Shown piece after piece: positions 1 through 5,628 of a stretch of 10,344 nucleotides of DNA. Location of the stretch: positions 1 to 10,344 of the forward strand of contig JAEWUR010000629.1 of assembly GCA_023397045.1 (NCBI GenBank). Direction: 5' to 3'. A program made the position numbers and the translations under genes. How positions within the stretch are numbered: position 1 is the stretch's first letter; each line of letters opens with the position of its first letter. The notes under the pieces were generated by a model. The model ran no database searches. It saw only the letters and a program-made list of their open reading frames with translations, and had not been told where the DNA came from. Origin of the DNA: Planctomycetota bacterium. GTDB taxonomy: Bacteria > Planctomycetota > Planctomycetia > Pirellulales > Thermoguttaceae.

Positions 1-57
1 GCCCTCACCCTAGCCCTCTCCCAAAGGGAGAGGGGACCGGCGGGAGGGAGAGGGGAC
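1..57. repeat. C-rich/G-rich inverted repeat in leader before rplW
   Basis: A C-rich stretch (2-22) is followed by two direct copies of GGGAGAGGGGAC (26-37 and 46-57). CCCTCTCCC at 14-22 pairs perfectly with GGGAGAGGG at 26-34 across a 3-nt AAA loop, and could equally pair with the second copy at 46-54, giving two mutually exclusive hairpins. The stretch sits between the presumed upstream gene rplD (outside the window) and rplW. No T-run follows either hairpin, so it does not look like an intrinsic terminator. Similar CCCTC/GAGGG intergenic elements occur in many GC-rich bacteria, so this may be a dispersed element. The pairing is seen directly; any role is unknown. Confidence 0.75.
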
Positions 58-82
58 AGGTTAGACAAAGGGAAAAGTAACT

Positions 83-394
83 ATGGCCCGAGACACTACC
101 AAGACAGCCTTGGAGTTGCAGCCGCACCAGATCATCCTTCGGCCGCTGGTGACCGAGAAGGGGATGCACAAGGCGACTCGCAACAACGCCTACGCCTTCG
201 AGGTCAGCCGGATGGCCGGCAAGGACGACGTTCGCAAGGCGGTCGAGCAATTGTTCGACGTGAAAGTGGTGGGCGTGAACATTCAGAACCGCAAGGGCAA
301 GCCGCGCCGGGCTCGCTTCCGCAGCGGAACGACGAACGCCTGGAAGAAGGCGATCGTTACGTTGGATCCGGAACACAGGATTAATTTCTTCTAG
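83..394 (+). CDS. rplW: 50S ribosomal protein L23
   Basis: L23 binds domain III of 23S rRNA at the rim of the peptide exit tunnel and is the docking site for trigger factor; signal recognition particle and SecY also contact it. The protein has 103 residues, normal for the family (about 95-105). The family core is visible: IILRPLVTEKGMHKA near residues 17-31, the YAFEVS strand near 37-42, the helix DVRKAVEQLFDVKVVGVN at about 49-66, and the basic loop NRKGKPRRARF at 69-79 that reaches into the tunnel. The ATG at 83 is chosen because AGGGA lies 9 nt upstream (69-73) and it gives the expected N-terminus. It is first in the window; in the standard S10 order rplD would precede it. A 147-nt repeat-filled gap separates it from rplB. 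Confidence 0.97.
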   Translation: MARDTTKTALELQPHQIILRPLVTEKGMHKATRNNAYAFEVSRMAGKDDVRKAVEQLFDVKVVGVNIQNRKGKPRRARFRSGTTNAWKKAIVTLDPEHRINFF

Positions 395-395
395 G

Positions 396-541
396 AGTGG
401 CTAGTGGTTAGTGACTCGTGGTTAGAGGGCAAGGCACCCCAAGGACCAATGGACGCTAACCGAAGCCTGAAGTGCAGGATTTCAAAGAGTTATAGGGTTT
501 GAGAGCACTAGCCACTGACCACTAACCACTAGCCACTGATT
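396..541. repeat. Heptamer inverted repeat filling the rplW-rplB gap
   Basis: The gap opens with four heptamers of GTGGYTA type (397-424: GTGGCTA, GTGGTTA, GTGACTC, GTGGTTA) just after the rplW stop. It closes with five of CCACTRR type (505-539: GCACTAG, CCACTGA, CCACTAA, CCACTAG, CCACTGA), ending 2 nt before the rplB ATG. Positions 396-413 and 520-537 are perfectly complementary over 18 bp, enclosing a 106-nt loop. The loop holds no convincing gene; a 17-codon open frame at 449-502 resembles nothing I know. The repeat occupies the region where an rplB Shine-Dalgarno would be. Confidence 0.9.
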
Positions 542-1399
542 ATGGGCATTCGCAAATACAACCCGACTACGCCAGGCCGCCGCGGGGCCACCGTGAGCGA
601 CTTCGCCGAATTGACCCCCGACGCCAAGCCGGTGAAGGGGTTGCTGTCGCCCAGGAAGCGTAAGGGCGGCCGGAACAATCAGGGCAAGATTACCGCCCGG
701 CACCGTGGCGGCGGACACAAGCGTCAGCTTCGCCTGATCGATTTCCGTCGGAATAAGGACGGGGTGCCGGCCAAGGTCGACTCGATCCAATACGACCCGA
801 ACCGCAGTGCTCGGATCGCCCTGTTGCACTACGTCGATGGCGAGAAGCGGTACATCCTGGCTCCCGAGGGTTTGAAGGCCGGCGATCAGGTCCTTAGCGG
901 CCCGGACGCCCCCGCCTCGGTTGGCAACTGCCTGCCGTTGTCGGCGATTCCGCTTGGCATGGCCGTTCACAACATCGAGATGCTGCCGGGTCGCGGCGGC
1001 GTGTTGTGCCGGTCGGCCGGTGTGCGAGCGACGTTGGCCGCGCGTGACGCCGATTGGGCTCAGATCAACCTGCCCAGCGGCGAAATCCGTCGCGTGCCGG
1101 CGACCTGTCGCGCCACGATCGGCGTGATCGGGAACTCGGACCACATGGGCGTGGTGTTGGGCAAGGCCGGTCGGAAGCGTTGGCTGGGTCGGCGGCCGCA
1201 CGTCCGCGGCACCGCGATGAACCCGATCGACCATCCGCACGGCGGTGGTGAAGGCCGAACGAAGGGCGGTCGGCATCCGGTCAGCCCGACGGGCAAGCCG
1301 GCGAAGGGCGGTTCGACCCGCAAGCGTCGGAAGCCGTCGAACAAGTCGATTGTTCGCCGTCGCCGGTCGCGTCGGTATGGACTTTTGAAGATCAAGTAA
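542..1399 (+). CDS. rplB: 50S ribosomal protein L2
   Basis: L2 is a primary 23S rRNA binder needed for subunit association and for the peptidyl transferase centre. The protein has 285 residues, slightly above the usual 273-277. It begins with the standard [14 protein letters not shown]-terminus and carries [19 protein letters not shown] (42-60), the OB-fold/SH3-like RNA-binding core, and the signature [14 protein letters not shown] at 226-239, which contains the conserved histidine next to the catalytic centre. The C-terminal tail is strongly basic ([16 protein letters not shown] region, 260-275). The ATG at 542 is fixed by the conserved start of the protein. No SD motif precedes it: the nearest bases are the CCACTRR heptamer array, so initiation must rely on something else, such as an unstructured or leaderless-like context or coupling. 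Confidence 0.98.
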   Translation: MGIRKYNPTTPGRRGATVSDFAELTPDAKPVKGLLSPRKRKGGRNNQGKITARHRGGGHKRQLRLIDFRRNKDGVPAKVDSIQYDPNRSARIALLHYVDGEKRYILAPEGLKAGDQVLSGPDAPASVGNCLPLSAIPLGMAVHNIEMLPGRGGVLCRSAGVRATLAARDADWAQINLPSGEIRRVPATCRATIGVIGNSDHMGVVLGKAGRKRWLGRRPHVRGTAMNPIDHPHGGGEGRTKGGRHPVSPTGKPAKGGSTRKRRKPSNKSIVRRRRSRRYGLLKIK

Positions 1400-1404
1400 C
1401 AGCC

Positions 1405-1512
1405 GTGGCCAGTGGCCGGTGGCCACTGGCCGGATGAAGGAATACAACCAACAATTGGGTAAATAAAGACTAGAGGGATACTGGCCGACGGCCACTGACC
1501 ACTAGCCACTAG
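1405..1512. repeat. Heptamer inverted repeat in the rplB-rpsS gap
   Basis: The 5' array after the rplB stop is GTGGCCA, GTGGCCG, GTGGCCA, CTGGCCG (1405-1432). The 3' array before rpsS is CCGACGG, CCACTGA, CCACTAG, CCACTAG (1485-1512), ending 4 nt before the start codon. Positions 1405-1424 and 1490-1509 are complementary at 17 of 20 positions, with one further G-U pair. The 5' array can instead fold on itself: GGCCAGTGGCC (1407-1417) pairs with GGCCACTGGCC (1421-1431) as an 11-bp stem with a 3-nt loop. No T-run follows, so it is not a canonical terminator. Two alternative folds are therefore possible. Confidence 0.88.
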
Positions 1513-1516
1513 AGCC

Positions 1517-1786
1517 ATGGGAAGATCACTAAAAAAAGGCCCGTTCGTCAATCCGAAACTGTACATGAAGGTGCAGAAGCAGAACGATGCGGGCACGAAG
1601 GATCCGATCAAGACGTGGGCTCGCGCGTGTACGATCGTTCCGGAGTTTGTCGGCCATACGTTCATGGTTCACAACGGCAAGCTGCACTTGAAAGTGTTCG
1701 TCACGGAGGAGATGGTCGGGCACCGGTTGGGAGAATTCGCCCCGACGCGGACGTTCCGCGGCCACGGTGGCAAGGGCAAGCGATAG
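1517..1786 (+). CDS. rpsS: 30S ribosomal protein S19
   Basis: S19 sits in the head of the small subunit, forms a complex with S13, and takes part in intersubunit bridges and A-site tRNA contacts. The 89-residue length is typical. The N-terminus [10 protein letters not shown] is diagnostic, and the long family signature [33 protein letters not shown] lies at about 48-80, followed by the conserved RGHGGKGKR tail. A short insertion-like segment (NDAGTKDP, 23-30) replaces the more usual sequence before the IKTWAR motif. The ATG at 1517 is set by the conserved start. The upstream bases (TAGAGCC) are only weakly SD-like and lie directly behind a CCACTRR array. Confidence 0.98.
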   Translation: MGRSLKKGPFVNPKLYMKVQKQNDAGTKDPIKTWARACTIVPEFVGHTFMVHNGKLHLKVFVTEEMVGHRLGEFAPTRTFRGHGGKGKR

Positions 1787-1906
1787 GGTTTTTGGCAACG
1801 AATCAACTAATGACGCTTATTCCGCTGCGAACCGAACCGACCGGGCTGGTTTGCCGCCGTTTTGGACGGGAATAAGTTCATTAACAATCCAGGACGCAAA
1901 AGAGCG
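1787..1906 (+). other. rpsS-rplV intergenic gap, no heptamer array
   Basis: This 120-nt gap lacks the heptamer arrays found in most other long gaps. The one feature I can see is a modest hairpin: GCGAACC (1827-1833) with GGTTTGC (1848-1854), 7 pairs including one G-U, around a 14-nt loop. The reading frame of rplV stays open upstream to 1862, but that extension does not match L22. No clear promoter or terminator is visible. Confidence 0.4.
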
Positions 1907-2233
1907 ATGGCTTACGAAGCGACCCACCGATTCGCGAGAATCAGCGCCCAGAAGGTTCGTCCGCTGGCCGATCTGGTCCGCGGCAAACTGGCCGACGAGG
2001 CGCTGGATATTTTGAAGTATCAACCCCAGCGCGGCGCGCGGATGATCGAGAAGGTGCTCCGCAGCGCGTTGGCGAACGCCGAGGATCGCCGGGCGCCGAA
2101 CCTGCACCACCTGATGGTGGTCGATTGCCGCGTCGACGGCGGGCCGATGTTCAAACGCATGCGTCCGCATGCCCGGGGTATGGCCTCGGTCATTAAGAAA
2201 CGTTTTTCGCACATCCACGTCGCCTTGGATTAA
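1907..2233 (+). CDS. rplV: 50S ribosomal protein L22
   Basis: L22 binds all six domains of 23S rRNA; its long beta-hairpin forms part of the exit-tunnel constriction where some macrolide resistance changes map. From the ATG at 1907 the protein has 108 residues, normal for the family. Visible motifs are RFARISAQKVRPLADLVRG (8-26), the helix EALDILKYQPQRGARMIEKVL (about 31-51), SALANAED (53-60) and the hairpin/tunnel signature KRMRPHARGMASVIKKRFSHI at 83-103. An upstream in-frame ATG at 1862 would add 15 residues without family resemblance, so 1907 is preferred; the SD evidence there is weak. The stop is 4 nt before rpsC, so translation is probably coupled. Confidence 0.97.
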   Translation: MAYEATHRFARISAQKVRPLADLVRGKLADEALDILKYQPQRGARMIEKVLRSALANAEDRRAPNLHHLMVVDCRVDGGPMFKRMRPHARGMASVIKKRFSHIHVALD

Positions 2234-2237
2234 ACTC

Positions 2238-2957
2238 ATGGGACAAAAAGTCAATCCTGTCGGATTTCGCACCGGCATCATGCTCGGCTGGAAGAGTCGG
2301 TGGTACGCCTCGAAGCAGGAGTTCGCCGATCTGCTGATCGAGGATCGCAAGATCCGAAGCTACATCAAGGGCCGTAAGGATAAGTTCGGCAAGCCGCTGT
2401 ATCCGGCGATCGCGAAGATCGAAATCGAGCGAACGCGCGACGAGGTGAAGGTCGTTTTGTTCTCCGCGCGCCCCGGCCTTTTGATCGGCCGCAAAGGCGA
2501 ACGCGTCGAGGAGTTGCAGAAAGAGTTGCAGGAGAAGACGGGCCGCCGAATCAACATCAAGATCGAAGAGATCAATCGACCCGAGATCGTCGCACAACTG
2601 GTGGCCGAAGACATCTGCGAGCAGTTGGAGAAGCGGGCCGGTTTCCGTCGGACGATGAAGCGATCGATCGAACAGACGATGGAGGCGGGCGCGAAGGGAA
2701 TCAAAATACAGTGTTCCGGTCGGTTGGGCGGCGCGGAAATGTCGCGTCGCGAGAAGCAGATCGCCGGTTCCATTCCGCTGAGCACCCTGCGTGCGAAGGT
2801 CGACTACGGCTTTGCCGAGGCGCTGATCGCGCAGGGACACATCGGCGTGCAGGTTTGGATCAACCAAGGTATGTTTAGCAGCGAGGACGATAACGATGGC
2901 GCTGATGCCAAAACGGGTCAAGCACCGAAAAAGCCAAAGAGGTCGTATAAGAGGTGA
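2238..2957 (+). CDS. rpsC: 30S ribosomal protein S3
   Basis: S3 forms part of the mRNA entry channel in the 30S head and, with S4 and S5, gives the ribosome helicase activity. The protein has 239 residues from the ATG at 2238 (family usually 210-240). It shows the invariant GQKVNPVGFR start, the KH domain with the IGRKG loop (83-87), the basic helix FRRTMKR (136-142) matching the arginines and lysine implicated in mRNA unwinding, and the C-terminal signature GAKGIKIQCSGRLGGAEMSR at 151-170. The tail after about residue 213 is low-complexity: first acidic (EDDNDGAD), then basic (KKPKRSYKR). Its last 20 codons overlap rplP in another frame by 62 nt. An upstream ATG at 2169 lies inside rplV and is rejected. 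Confidence 0.98.
   Translation: MGQKVNPVGFRTGIMLGWKSRWYASKQEFADLLIEDRKIRSYIKGRKDKFGKPLYPAIAKIEIERTRDEVKVVLFSARPGLLIGRKGERVEELQKELQEKTGRRINIKIEEINRPEIVAQLVAEDICEQLEKRAGFRRTMKRSIEQTMEAGAKGIKIQCSGRLGGAEMSRREKQIAGSIPLSTLRAKVDYGFAEALIAQGHIGVQVWINQGMFSSEDDNDGADAKTGQAPKKPKRSYKR
2883..2887 (+). promoter_or_regulatory. Shine-Dalgarno for rplP inside rpsC
   Basis: GAGGA lies 8 nt before the ATG at 2896 and 17 nt before the in-frame ATG at 2905. It therefore selects 2896 as the rplP start, even though this places the start 62 nt inside rpsC. Confidence 0.75.
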
Positions 2958-3312
2958 TGCCTCGCGCGGCAACCGGGTCGTCCATGGCGACTTCGGGCTG
3001 CAAACGACGCAAGGCGGCTGGATCAGCGCTGCGACGCTGGAAGCCGGCCGTATCGCGGCGCAGCAGTACCTCCGCACCGAGGGACGTCTTTACGTCCGCG
3101 CGTTTCCGCACAAGCCGATCACCTCGATCCCGTTGGAAACCCGAATGGGAAAGGGTAAAGGCGAGCCGGAATACTGGGCCGCGGTCGTGAAACCCGGCAC
3201 GGTGTTGTACGAGATCGGCGGCATTTCCGAAGAGGCCGCACGGATGTGTTTCGCTCGGCTGGCACACAAGATGCCGGTCCGGGTGCGATTCCTCCGCAGG
3301 CGTCCGGTGTAG
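2896..3312 (+). CDS. rplP: 50S ribosomal protein L16
   Basis: L16 binds 23S rRNA next to the A-site tRNA elbow and is needed for late 50S assembly. The 138-residue length is typical (136-144). The protein begins MALMPKRVKHRKSQRGR, the standard N-terminus, and carries GWISAATLEAGRIA (41-54) and the signature ETRMGKGKGEPEYW at 81-94; R83 corresponds to the arginine hydroxylated by YcfD in E. coli. VRFLRRRP closes the chain. The ATG at 2896 is supported by a good SD and by the conserved MALMPKR start. The gene begins inside rpsC in a different frame, so ribosomes translating S3 pass through its initiation region. A one-armed heptamer array follows the stop. Confidence 0.98.
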   Translation: MALMPKRVKHRKSQRGRIRGDASRGNRVVHGDFGLQTTQGGWISAATLEAGRIAAQQYLRTEGRLYVRAFPHKPITSIPLETRMGKGKGEPEYWAAVVKPGTVLYEIGGISEEAARMCFARLAHKMPVRVRFLRRRPV

Positions 3313-3320
3313 CAGGAGGA

Positions 3321-3348
3321 GTGGCCGGTGACCGGTGACCGGTGGCCA
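3321..3348. repeat. Single-armed heptamer array in the rplP-rpmC gap
   Basis: Four consecutive heptamers GTGGCCG, GTGACCG, GTGACCG, GTGGCCA start 9 nt after the rplP stop. This is the same orientation as the arrays that follow the rplW and rplB stops, but no complementary CCACTRR array appears before rpmC. The internal ACCGGT words are self-complementary, so local pairing is possible. The array also contains an in-frame GTG (3342) that lengthens the rpmC frame artificially. Confidence 0.82.
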
Positions 3349-3380
3349 GCGATGACGTTACGAATTGGAAACTGACTATT

Positions 3381-3605
3381 ATGACGAAGACCTCCGAACT
3401 ACGAGAGATGAGCGACGAGCAGTTGTCGTTGACCTTGAAGGAAACGACGAGCAACCTGTTCCATTTGCGGCTTCAGGCGCAGACGGAACGGCTCGACGCG
3501 CCGAGCGAATTGCGGAAGCATCGCCGAACCGTCGCGCGGATTCAAACGATACAAACCGAGCGTAAGCGAGCCGCCGAGCAATCGGCCGTTGAGAAGCAGG
3601 ACTAA
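3381..3605 (+). CDS. rpmC: 50S ribosomal protein L29
   Basis: L29 is a small coiled-coil protein next to L23 at the tunnel exit, where trigger factor and signal recognition particle dock. From the ATG at 3381 it has 74 residues (family 60-75). It shows the family pattern: [12 protein letters not shown] (4-15), [24 protein letters not shown] (26-49) and the [12 protein letters not shown] helix (52-63), giving two antiparallel helices. An in-frame GTG at 3342 would add 13 residues encoded partly by a repeat and with no family match, so it is rejected. Only a weak GGA lies upstream of the chosen start. rpsQ follows after 5 nt. Confidence 0.95.
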   Translation: MTKTSELREMSDEQLSLTLKETTSNLFHLRLQAQTERLDAPSELRKHRRTVARIQTIQTERKRAAEQSAVEKQD

Positions 3606-3610
3606 AGCCC

Positions 3611-3922
3611 ATGCCAAAGCGAGTAGAGACCGGCATCGTCATCAGCGACAAGACGGCCAAGACCCGTCGCGTGGAGATTCCGCGTTTGGTGCGGCATCCG
3701 CGCTATGGGAAGTTCGTCCGGCGCAAGACGATCTGTTACGTACACGACGAGAACAACGAATCCCGCGCGGGCGACGTGGTCGAGATCATCGAATCGCGGC
3801 CGATGTCGCGCACCAAGCGTTGGGCGTTGGTCCGCGTCCTGGAAAAGAGCAAACTGGTTGACCTGGTCGCCATGCGTGCCGCGGCCCGTCGCAGCCGATC
3901 CGAGGAGAATGCCGAGTCATGA
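3611..3922 (+). CDS. rpsQ: 30S ribosomal protein S17
   Basis: S17 is a primary binder of the 5' domain of 16S rRNA with an OB-fold. The family features are [18 protein letters not shown] (6-23), the loop [19 protein letters not shown] (29-47) and the signature [18 protein letters not shown] at 54-71. At 103 residues it is longer than the usual 80-90; the surplus is a C-terminal tail ([22 protein letters not shown], about 82-103), alanine/arginine rich and then acidic. AGGA at 3598-3601, 9 nt upstream, supports the ATG at 3611. The stop overlaps the rplN start by 4 nt (ATGA), so coupling is expected. Codon use in the tail looks like the rest, so it is not an obvious read-through artefact. Confidence 0.97.
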   Translation: MPKRVETGIVISDKTAKTRRVEIPRLVRHPRYGKFVRRKTICYVHDENNESRAGDVVEIIESRPMSRTKRWALVRVLEKSKLVDLVAMRAAARRSRSEENAES

Positions 3923-4287
3923 TCCAGATGCAAACACGGCTCGTCGTGGCCGACAACACGGGCGTTAAGGAGCTGGGCTGCTTCAAGGTCCTCGGGGGAT
4001 CGCGGAAGCGTTTTGCCCGGCTGGGCGACATCATCGTCTGCAGCGTGAAGAGCGTCATCGCCGGAAGCGACTTCAAAAAAGGCGCGGTGGTTCGTGCGGT
4101 GATTGTTCGGACGAAGCAGCCGACGCGTCGGGCCGACGGCAGCTACGTCCGGTTCGACAGCAACGCGGCGGTGATTATCGACAACGACAAAAACCCGCGC
4201 GGCACGCGTATTTTCGGCGCGGTCGCTCGCGAACTGCGAGACCGGAACTTCATGAAGATCGTGAGTCTTGCGAGTGAGGTGGTGTGA
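3919..4287 (+). CDS. rplN: 50S ribosomal protein L14
   Basis: L14 lies on the 50S face, makes intersubunit bridges with 16S rRNA helix 14 and, with L19, contacts the small subunit; it is also the RsfS (ribosome silencing factor) target. The protein has 122 residues, the standard length. Conserved segments are [21 protein letters not shown] (1-21), [12 protein letters not shown] (35-46), [14 protein letters not shown] (54-67), the [18 protein letters not shown] run (70-87) and [13 protein letters not shown] (94-107). GAGGAG at 3902-3907 lies 11 nt upstream. The start overlaps the rpsQ stop (ATGA) and the stop overlaps the rplX start (TGATG), so the three genes form a tightly coupled unit. Confidence 0.98.
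   Translation: MIQMQTRLVVADNTGVKELGCFKVLGGSRKRFARLGDIIVCSVKSVIAGSDFKKGAVVRAVIVRTKQPTRRADGSYVRFDSNAAVIIDNDKNPRGTRIFGAVARELRDRNFMKIVSLASEVV
4276..4279 (+). promoter_or_regulatory. Shine-Dalgarno for rplX inside rplN
   Basis: GAGG lies 7 nt before the ATG at 4287 and only 4 nt before the in-frame GTG at 4284. The spacing favours ATG 4287 as the rplX start. Confidence 0.65.
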
Positions 4288-4634
4288 TGTGGATTAAAGC
4301 GAACGATACCGTGAAAGTGATCACCGGCGAAGACCGGGGGACGACCGGCAAGGTGCTGACCGTCAACCGCAAGGCTGGCAAGCTGGTCGTCGAGGGCGTC
4401 AACCGCGTGTACAAGCACGTCCGACGCAGCCAGAAGAACCCGCAAGGCGGCCGGTTATCGAAGGAGATGCCGATCCAGGTCAGCAACGTGCTGCTGGTGT
4501 GCGAGGCGTGCGGCGCCGCGACCCGATTGGGCGTCCGCTTCCTCGACAACGGCGCGAAGGAACGTTATTGCAAGAAATGCGGCGCGAGCAACGGACAGAT
4601 CTCACCGGCGAAGGCCGCCTACGCCAAGAAATAA
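4287..4634 (+). CDS. rplX: 50S ribosomal protein L24 (four-cysteine form)
   Basis: L24 is one of the two assembly initiator proteins of the 50S subunit and lies at the tunnel exit. From the ATG at 4287 it has 115 residues (family 100-115). The KOW domain is at the N-terminus (about 5-31, DTVKVITGEDRGTTGKVL), followed by VEGVNRVYKHVRRSQKNPQGG (35-55). The C-terminal half has two CxxC pairs, C72/C75 and C95/C98 (VCEACG and YCKKCG), expected to bind zinc; E. coli L24 lacks these cysteines. A GTG at 4284 would add one methionine; SD spacing favours 4287. The first base of its ATG is the last base of the rplN stop. rplE starts 12 nt after the stop. Confidence 0.97.
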   Translation: MWIKANDTVKVITGEDRGTTGKVLTVNRKAGKLVVEGVNRVYKHVRRSQKNPQGGRLSKEMPIQVSNVLLVCEACGAATRLGVRFLDNGAKERYCKKCGASNGQISPAKAAYAKK

Positions 4635-4646
4635 CGCGAAACGATT

Positions 4647-5255
4647 ATGAGCGCAGCCAAAGCAAAAAAATCGACCGAGGCCGAAACGCCTGATACGCCC
4701 GAGGTGATTCCTCCACCGCGCATGTGGGTGAAGTACGAGAAAGAGATTCTTCCCGCGCTGGCGAAGAAGCTCGGACGCACCAACCGGCACTCGCTGCCGC
4801 GGTTGCAGAAGATCGTGATCAACATGGGCGTTGGCAAGGCCGTTTCCGAGAAGAAGATTTTGGAGGACGCCGTCGAAGCGATGCGGCAGATCTCCGGGCA
4901 GAAGCCATTGGTGACGCTGAGCCGGAAGTCGATCGCCAATTTCAAGCTCCGCGAAAACATGCCGATCGGCTGCAAGGTGACGCTGCGAGGCGCGCGGATG
5001 TACGAGTTTCTCGATCGGCTGGTTTCGGTGGCGTTGCCCCGCGTTCGCGACTTTCGCGGACTCGATCCGAACGCTTTCGACCGTCGCGGGAACTACAACC
5101 TGGGGCTGACCGAGCAGTTGGTCTTTCCCGAGTTGAACCCGGACAAGTTTACGACGCCCCAAGGCATGAACATCACGCTGGTCACGAGTGCGACGAGCGA
5201 CGACGACGCGCGCGAGTTGCTCCGGGGTTTTGGAATGCCGCTTCGGGTGGCCTAA
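4647..5255 (+). CDS. rplE: 50S ribosomal protein L5
   Basis: L5 joins 5S rRNA and L18 into the central protuberance and contacts P-site tRNA. Motifs seen are PRLQKIVINMGVGKA (51-65), SGQKPLVTLSRKSIANFKLRENMPIGCKVTLRG (83-115), the helix YEFLDRLVSVALPRVRDFRGL (119-139), GNYNLGLTEQLVFPE (148-162) and a terminal LLRGFGMP. From the ATG at 4647 it has 202 residues, against about 179 normally. The excess is an N-terminal segment (1-25) rich in Lys, Ala, Glu and Pro. An alternative ATG at 4722 gives 177 residues starting MWVKYEKE, closer to the family start. Neither start has an SD. The 12-nt spacing from rplX favours 4647, but the start is uncertain. Confidence 0.95.
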   Translation: MSAAKAKKSTEAETPDTPEVIPPPRMWVKYEKEILPALAKKLGRTNRHSLPRLQKIVINMGVGKAVSEKKILEDAVEAMRQISGQKPLVTLSRKSIANFKLRENMPIGCKVTLRGARMYEFLDRLVSVALPRVRDFRGLDPNAFDRRGNYNLGLTEQLVFPELNPDKFTTPQGMNITLVTSATSDDDARELLRGFGMPLRVA

Positions 5256-5346
5256 CCTGTGTAGCGGCCGTCGCCGAAACGGCGGCCGGGAACGATAACA
5301 CGACCGACCGAACGGTCGGCCGTCAAACGAGATTGAGGGAAGCCGA
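5256..5346 (+). other. rplE-rpsN gap with two GC-rich hairpins
   Basis: Two possible hairpins lie in this gap. CGCCG (5272-5276) pairs with CGGCG (5280-5284) over an AAA loop, extended by a G-U and a G-C pair. CCGACCG (5304-5310) and CGGTCGG (5313-5319) form an interrupted palindrome with at least six stable pairs. Neither has a T-run, so intrinsic termination is unlikely. There is no clear 7-nt array here. GAGGGA at 5335-5340 is the SD for rpsN. Confidence 0.5.
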
Positions 5347-5532
5347 ATGGCAAGCAAATCGAAAATTGCGATGTCACAGCGCAAGCCGAAGTTTTCAACG
5401 CGACAGGTGCGGCGTTGCAAGCTCTGCGGTCGTCCGCGAGCCGTGTATCGGAAGTTTGGTATCTGCAGGATCTGTTTCCGTAAGCTCGCCGACGAAGGTT
5501 TGATTCCCGGCGTGCGCAAAGCGAGTTGGTAG
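5347..5532 (+). CDS. rpsN: 30S ribosomal protein S14, zinc-binding type
   Basis: S14 is a late-binding protein of the 30S head. This is the short, zinc-binding (C+) form: 61 residues, against about 100 for the E. coli type. Cysteines C24/C27 (RCKLCGRP) and C40/C43 (GICRICF) form the expected zinc site. The family signature [20 protein letters not shown] runs from 22 to 41, with the [11 protein letters not shown] ending. GAGGGA at 5335-5340 gives good SD spacing for the ATG at 5347. The gene sits in the standard place between rplE and rpsH, flanked by gaps of 91 and 96 nt. Zinc coordination is inferred from the cysteine pattern. Confidence 0.98.
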   Translation: MASKSKIAMSQRKPKFSTRQVRRCKLCGRPRAVYRKFGICRICFRKLADEGLIPGVRKASW

Positions 5533-5628
5533 AGCGTTTACCCATTACATTCGTCGGGGCGTAGGACGAGAGCCGAAACCCTGGCCGCGAGAGTTGTTGT
5601 TTTTCGGCCCGAAAGGGACATTAATCAG

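Noticed and set aside
449..502. A 17-codon open frame in the loop of the rplW-rplB inverted repeat, with AAGGA just upstream
   Set aside because: Too short, SD spacing of 3 nt is poor, no recognisable peptide; chance is enough to explain it.
396..541. Insertion sequence or MITE with terminal inverted repeats
   Set aside because: No transposase or clear target-site duplication is visible, and the arms are 7-nt tandem arrays whose words differ from gap to gap, which is unlike a copied mobile element.
482..1495. A 337-codon open frame on the minus strand across rplB
   Set aside because: It is the antisense shadow of a GC-rich gene; the translation is Arg/His/Ala-rich low complexity and resembles no family, while the plus strand is clearly L2.
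1862..1906. Upstream ATG extending L22 by 15 residues
   Set aside because: The added residues do not match L22, whose conserved start matches the ATG at 1907.
2169..2237. Upstream ATG extending S3 by 23 residues
   Set aside because: It lies within rplV in another frame, and S3 begins invariantly with MGQKVNP at 2238.
3342..3380. GTG start extending L29 by 13 residues
   Set aside because: The GTG is part of a heptamer repeat and the added residues have no L29 resemblance.
5533..5628. Internal promoter in the rpsN-rpsH gap
   Set aside because: A few AT-rich hexamers are present, but no pair has convincing -35/-10 sequence and spacing.
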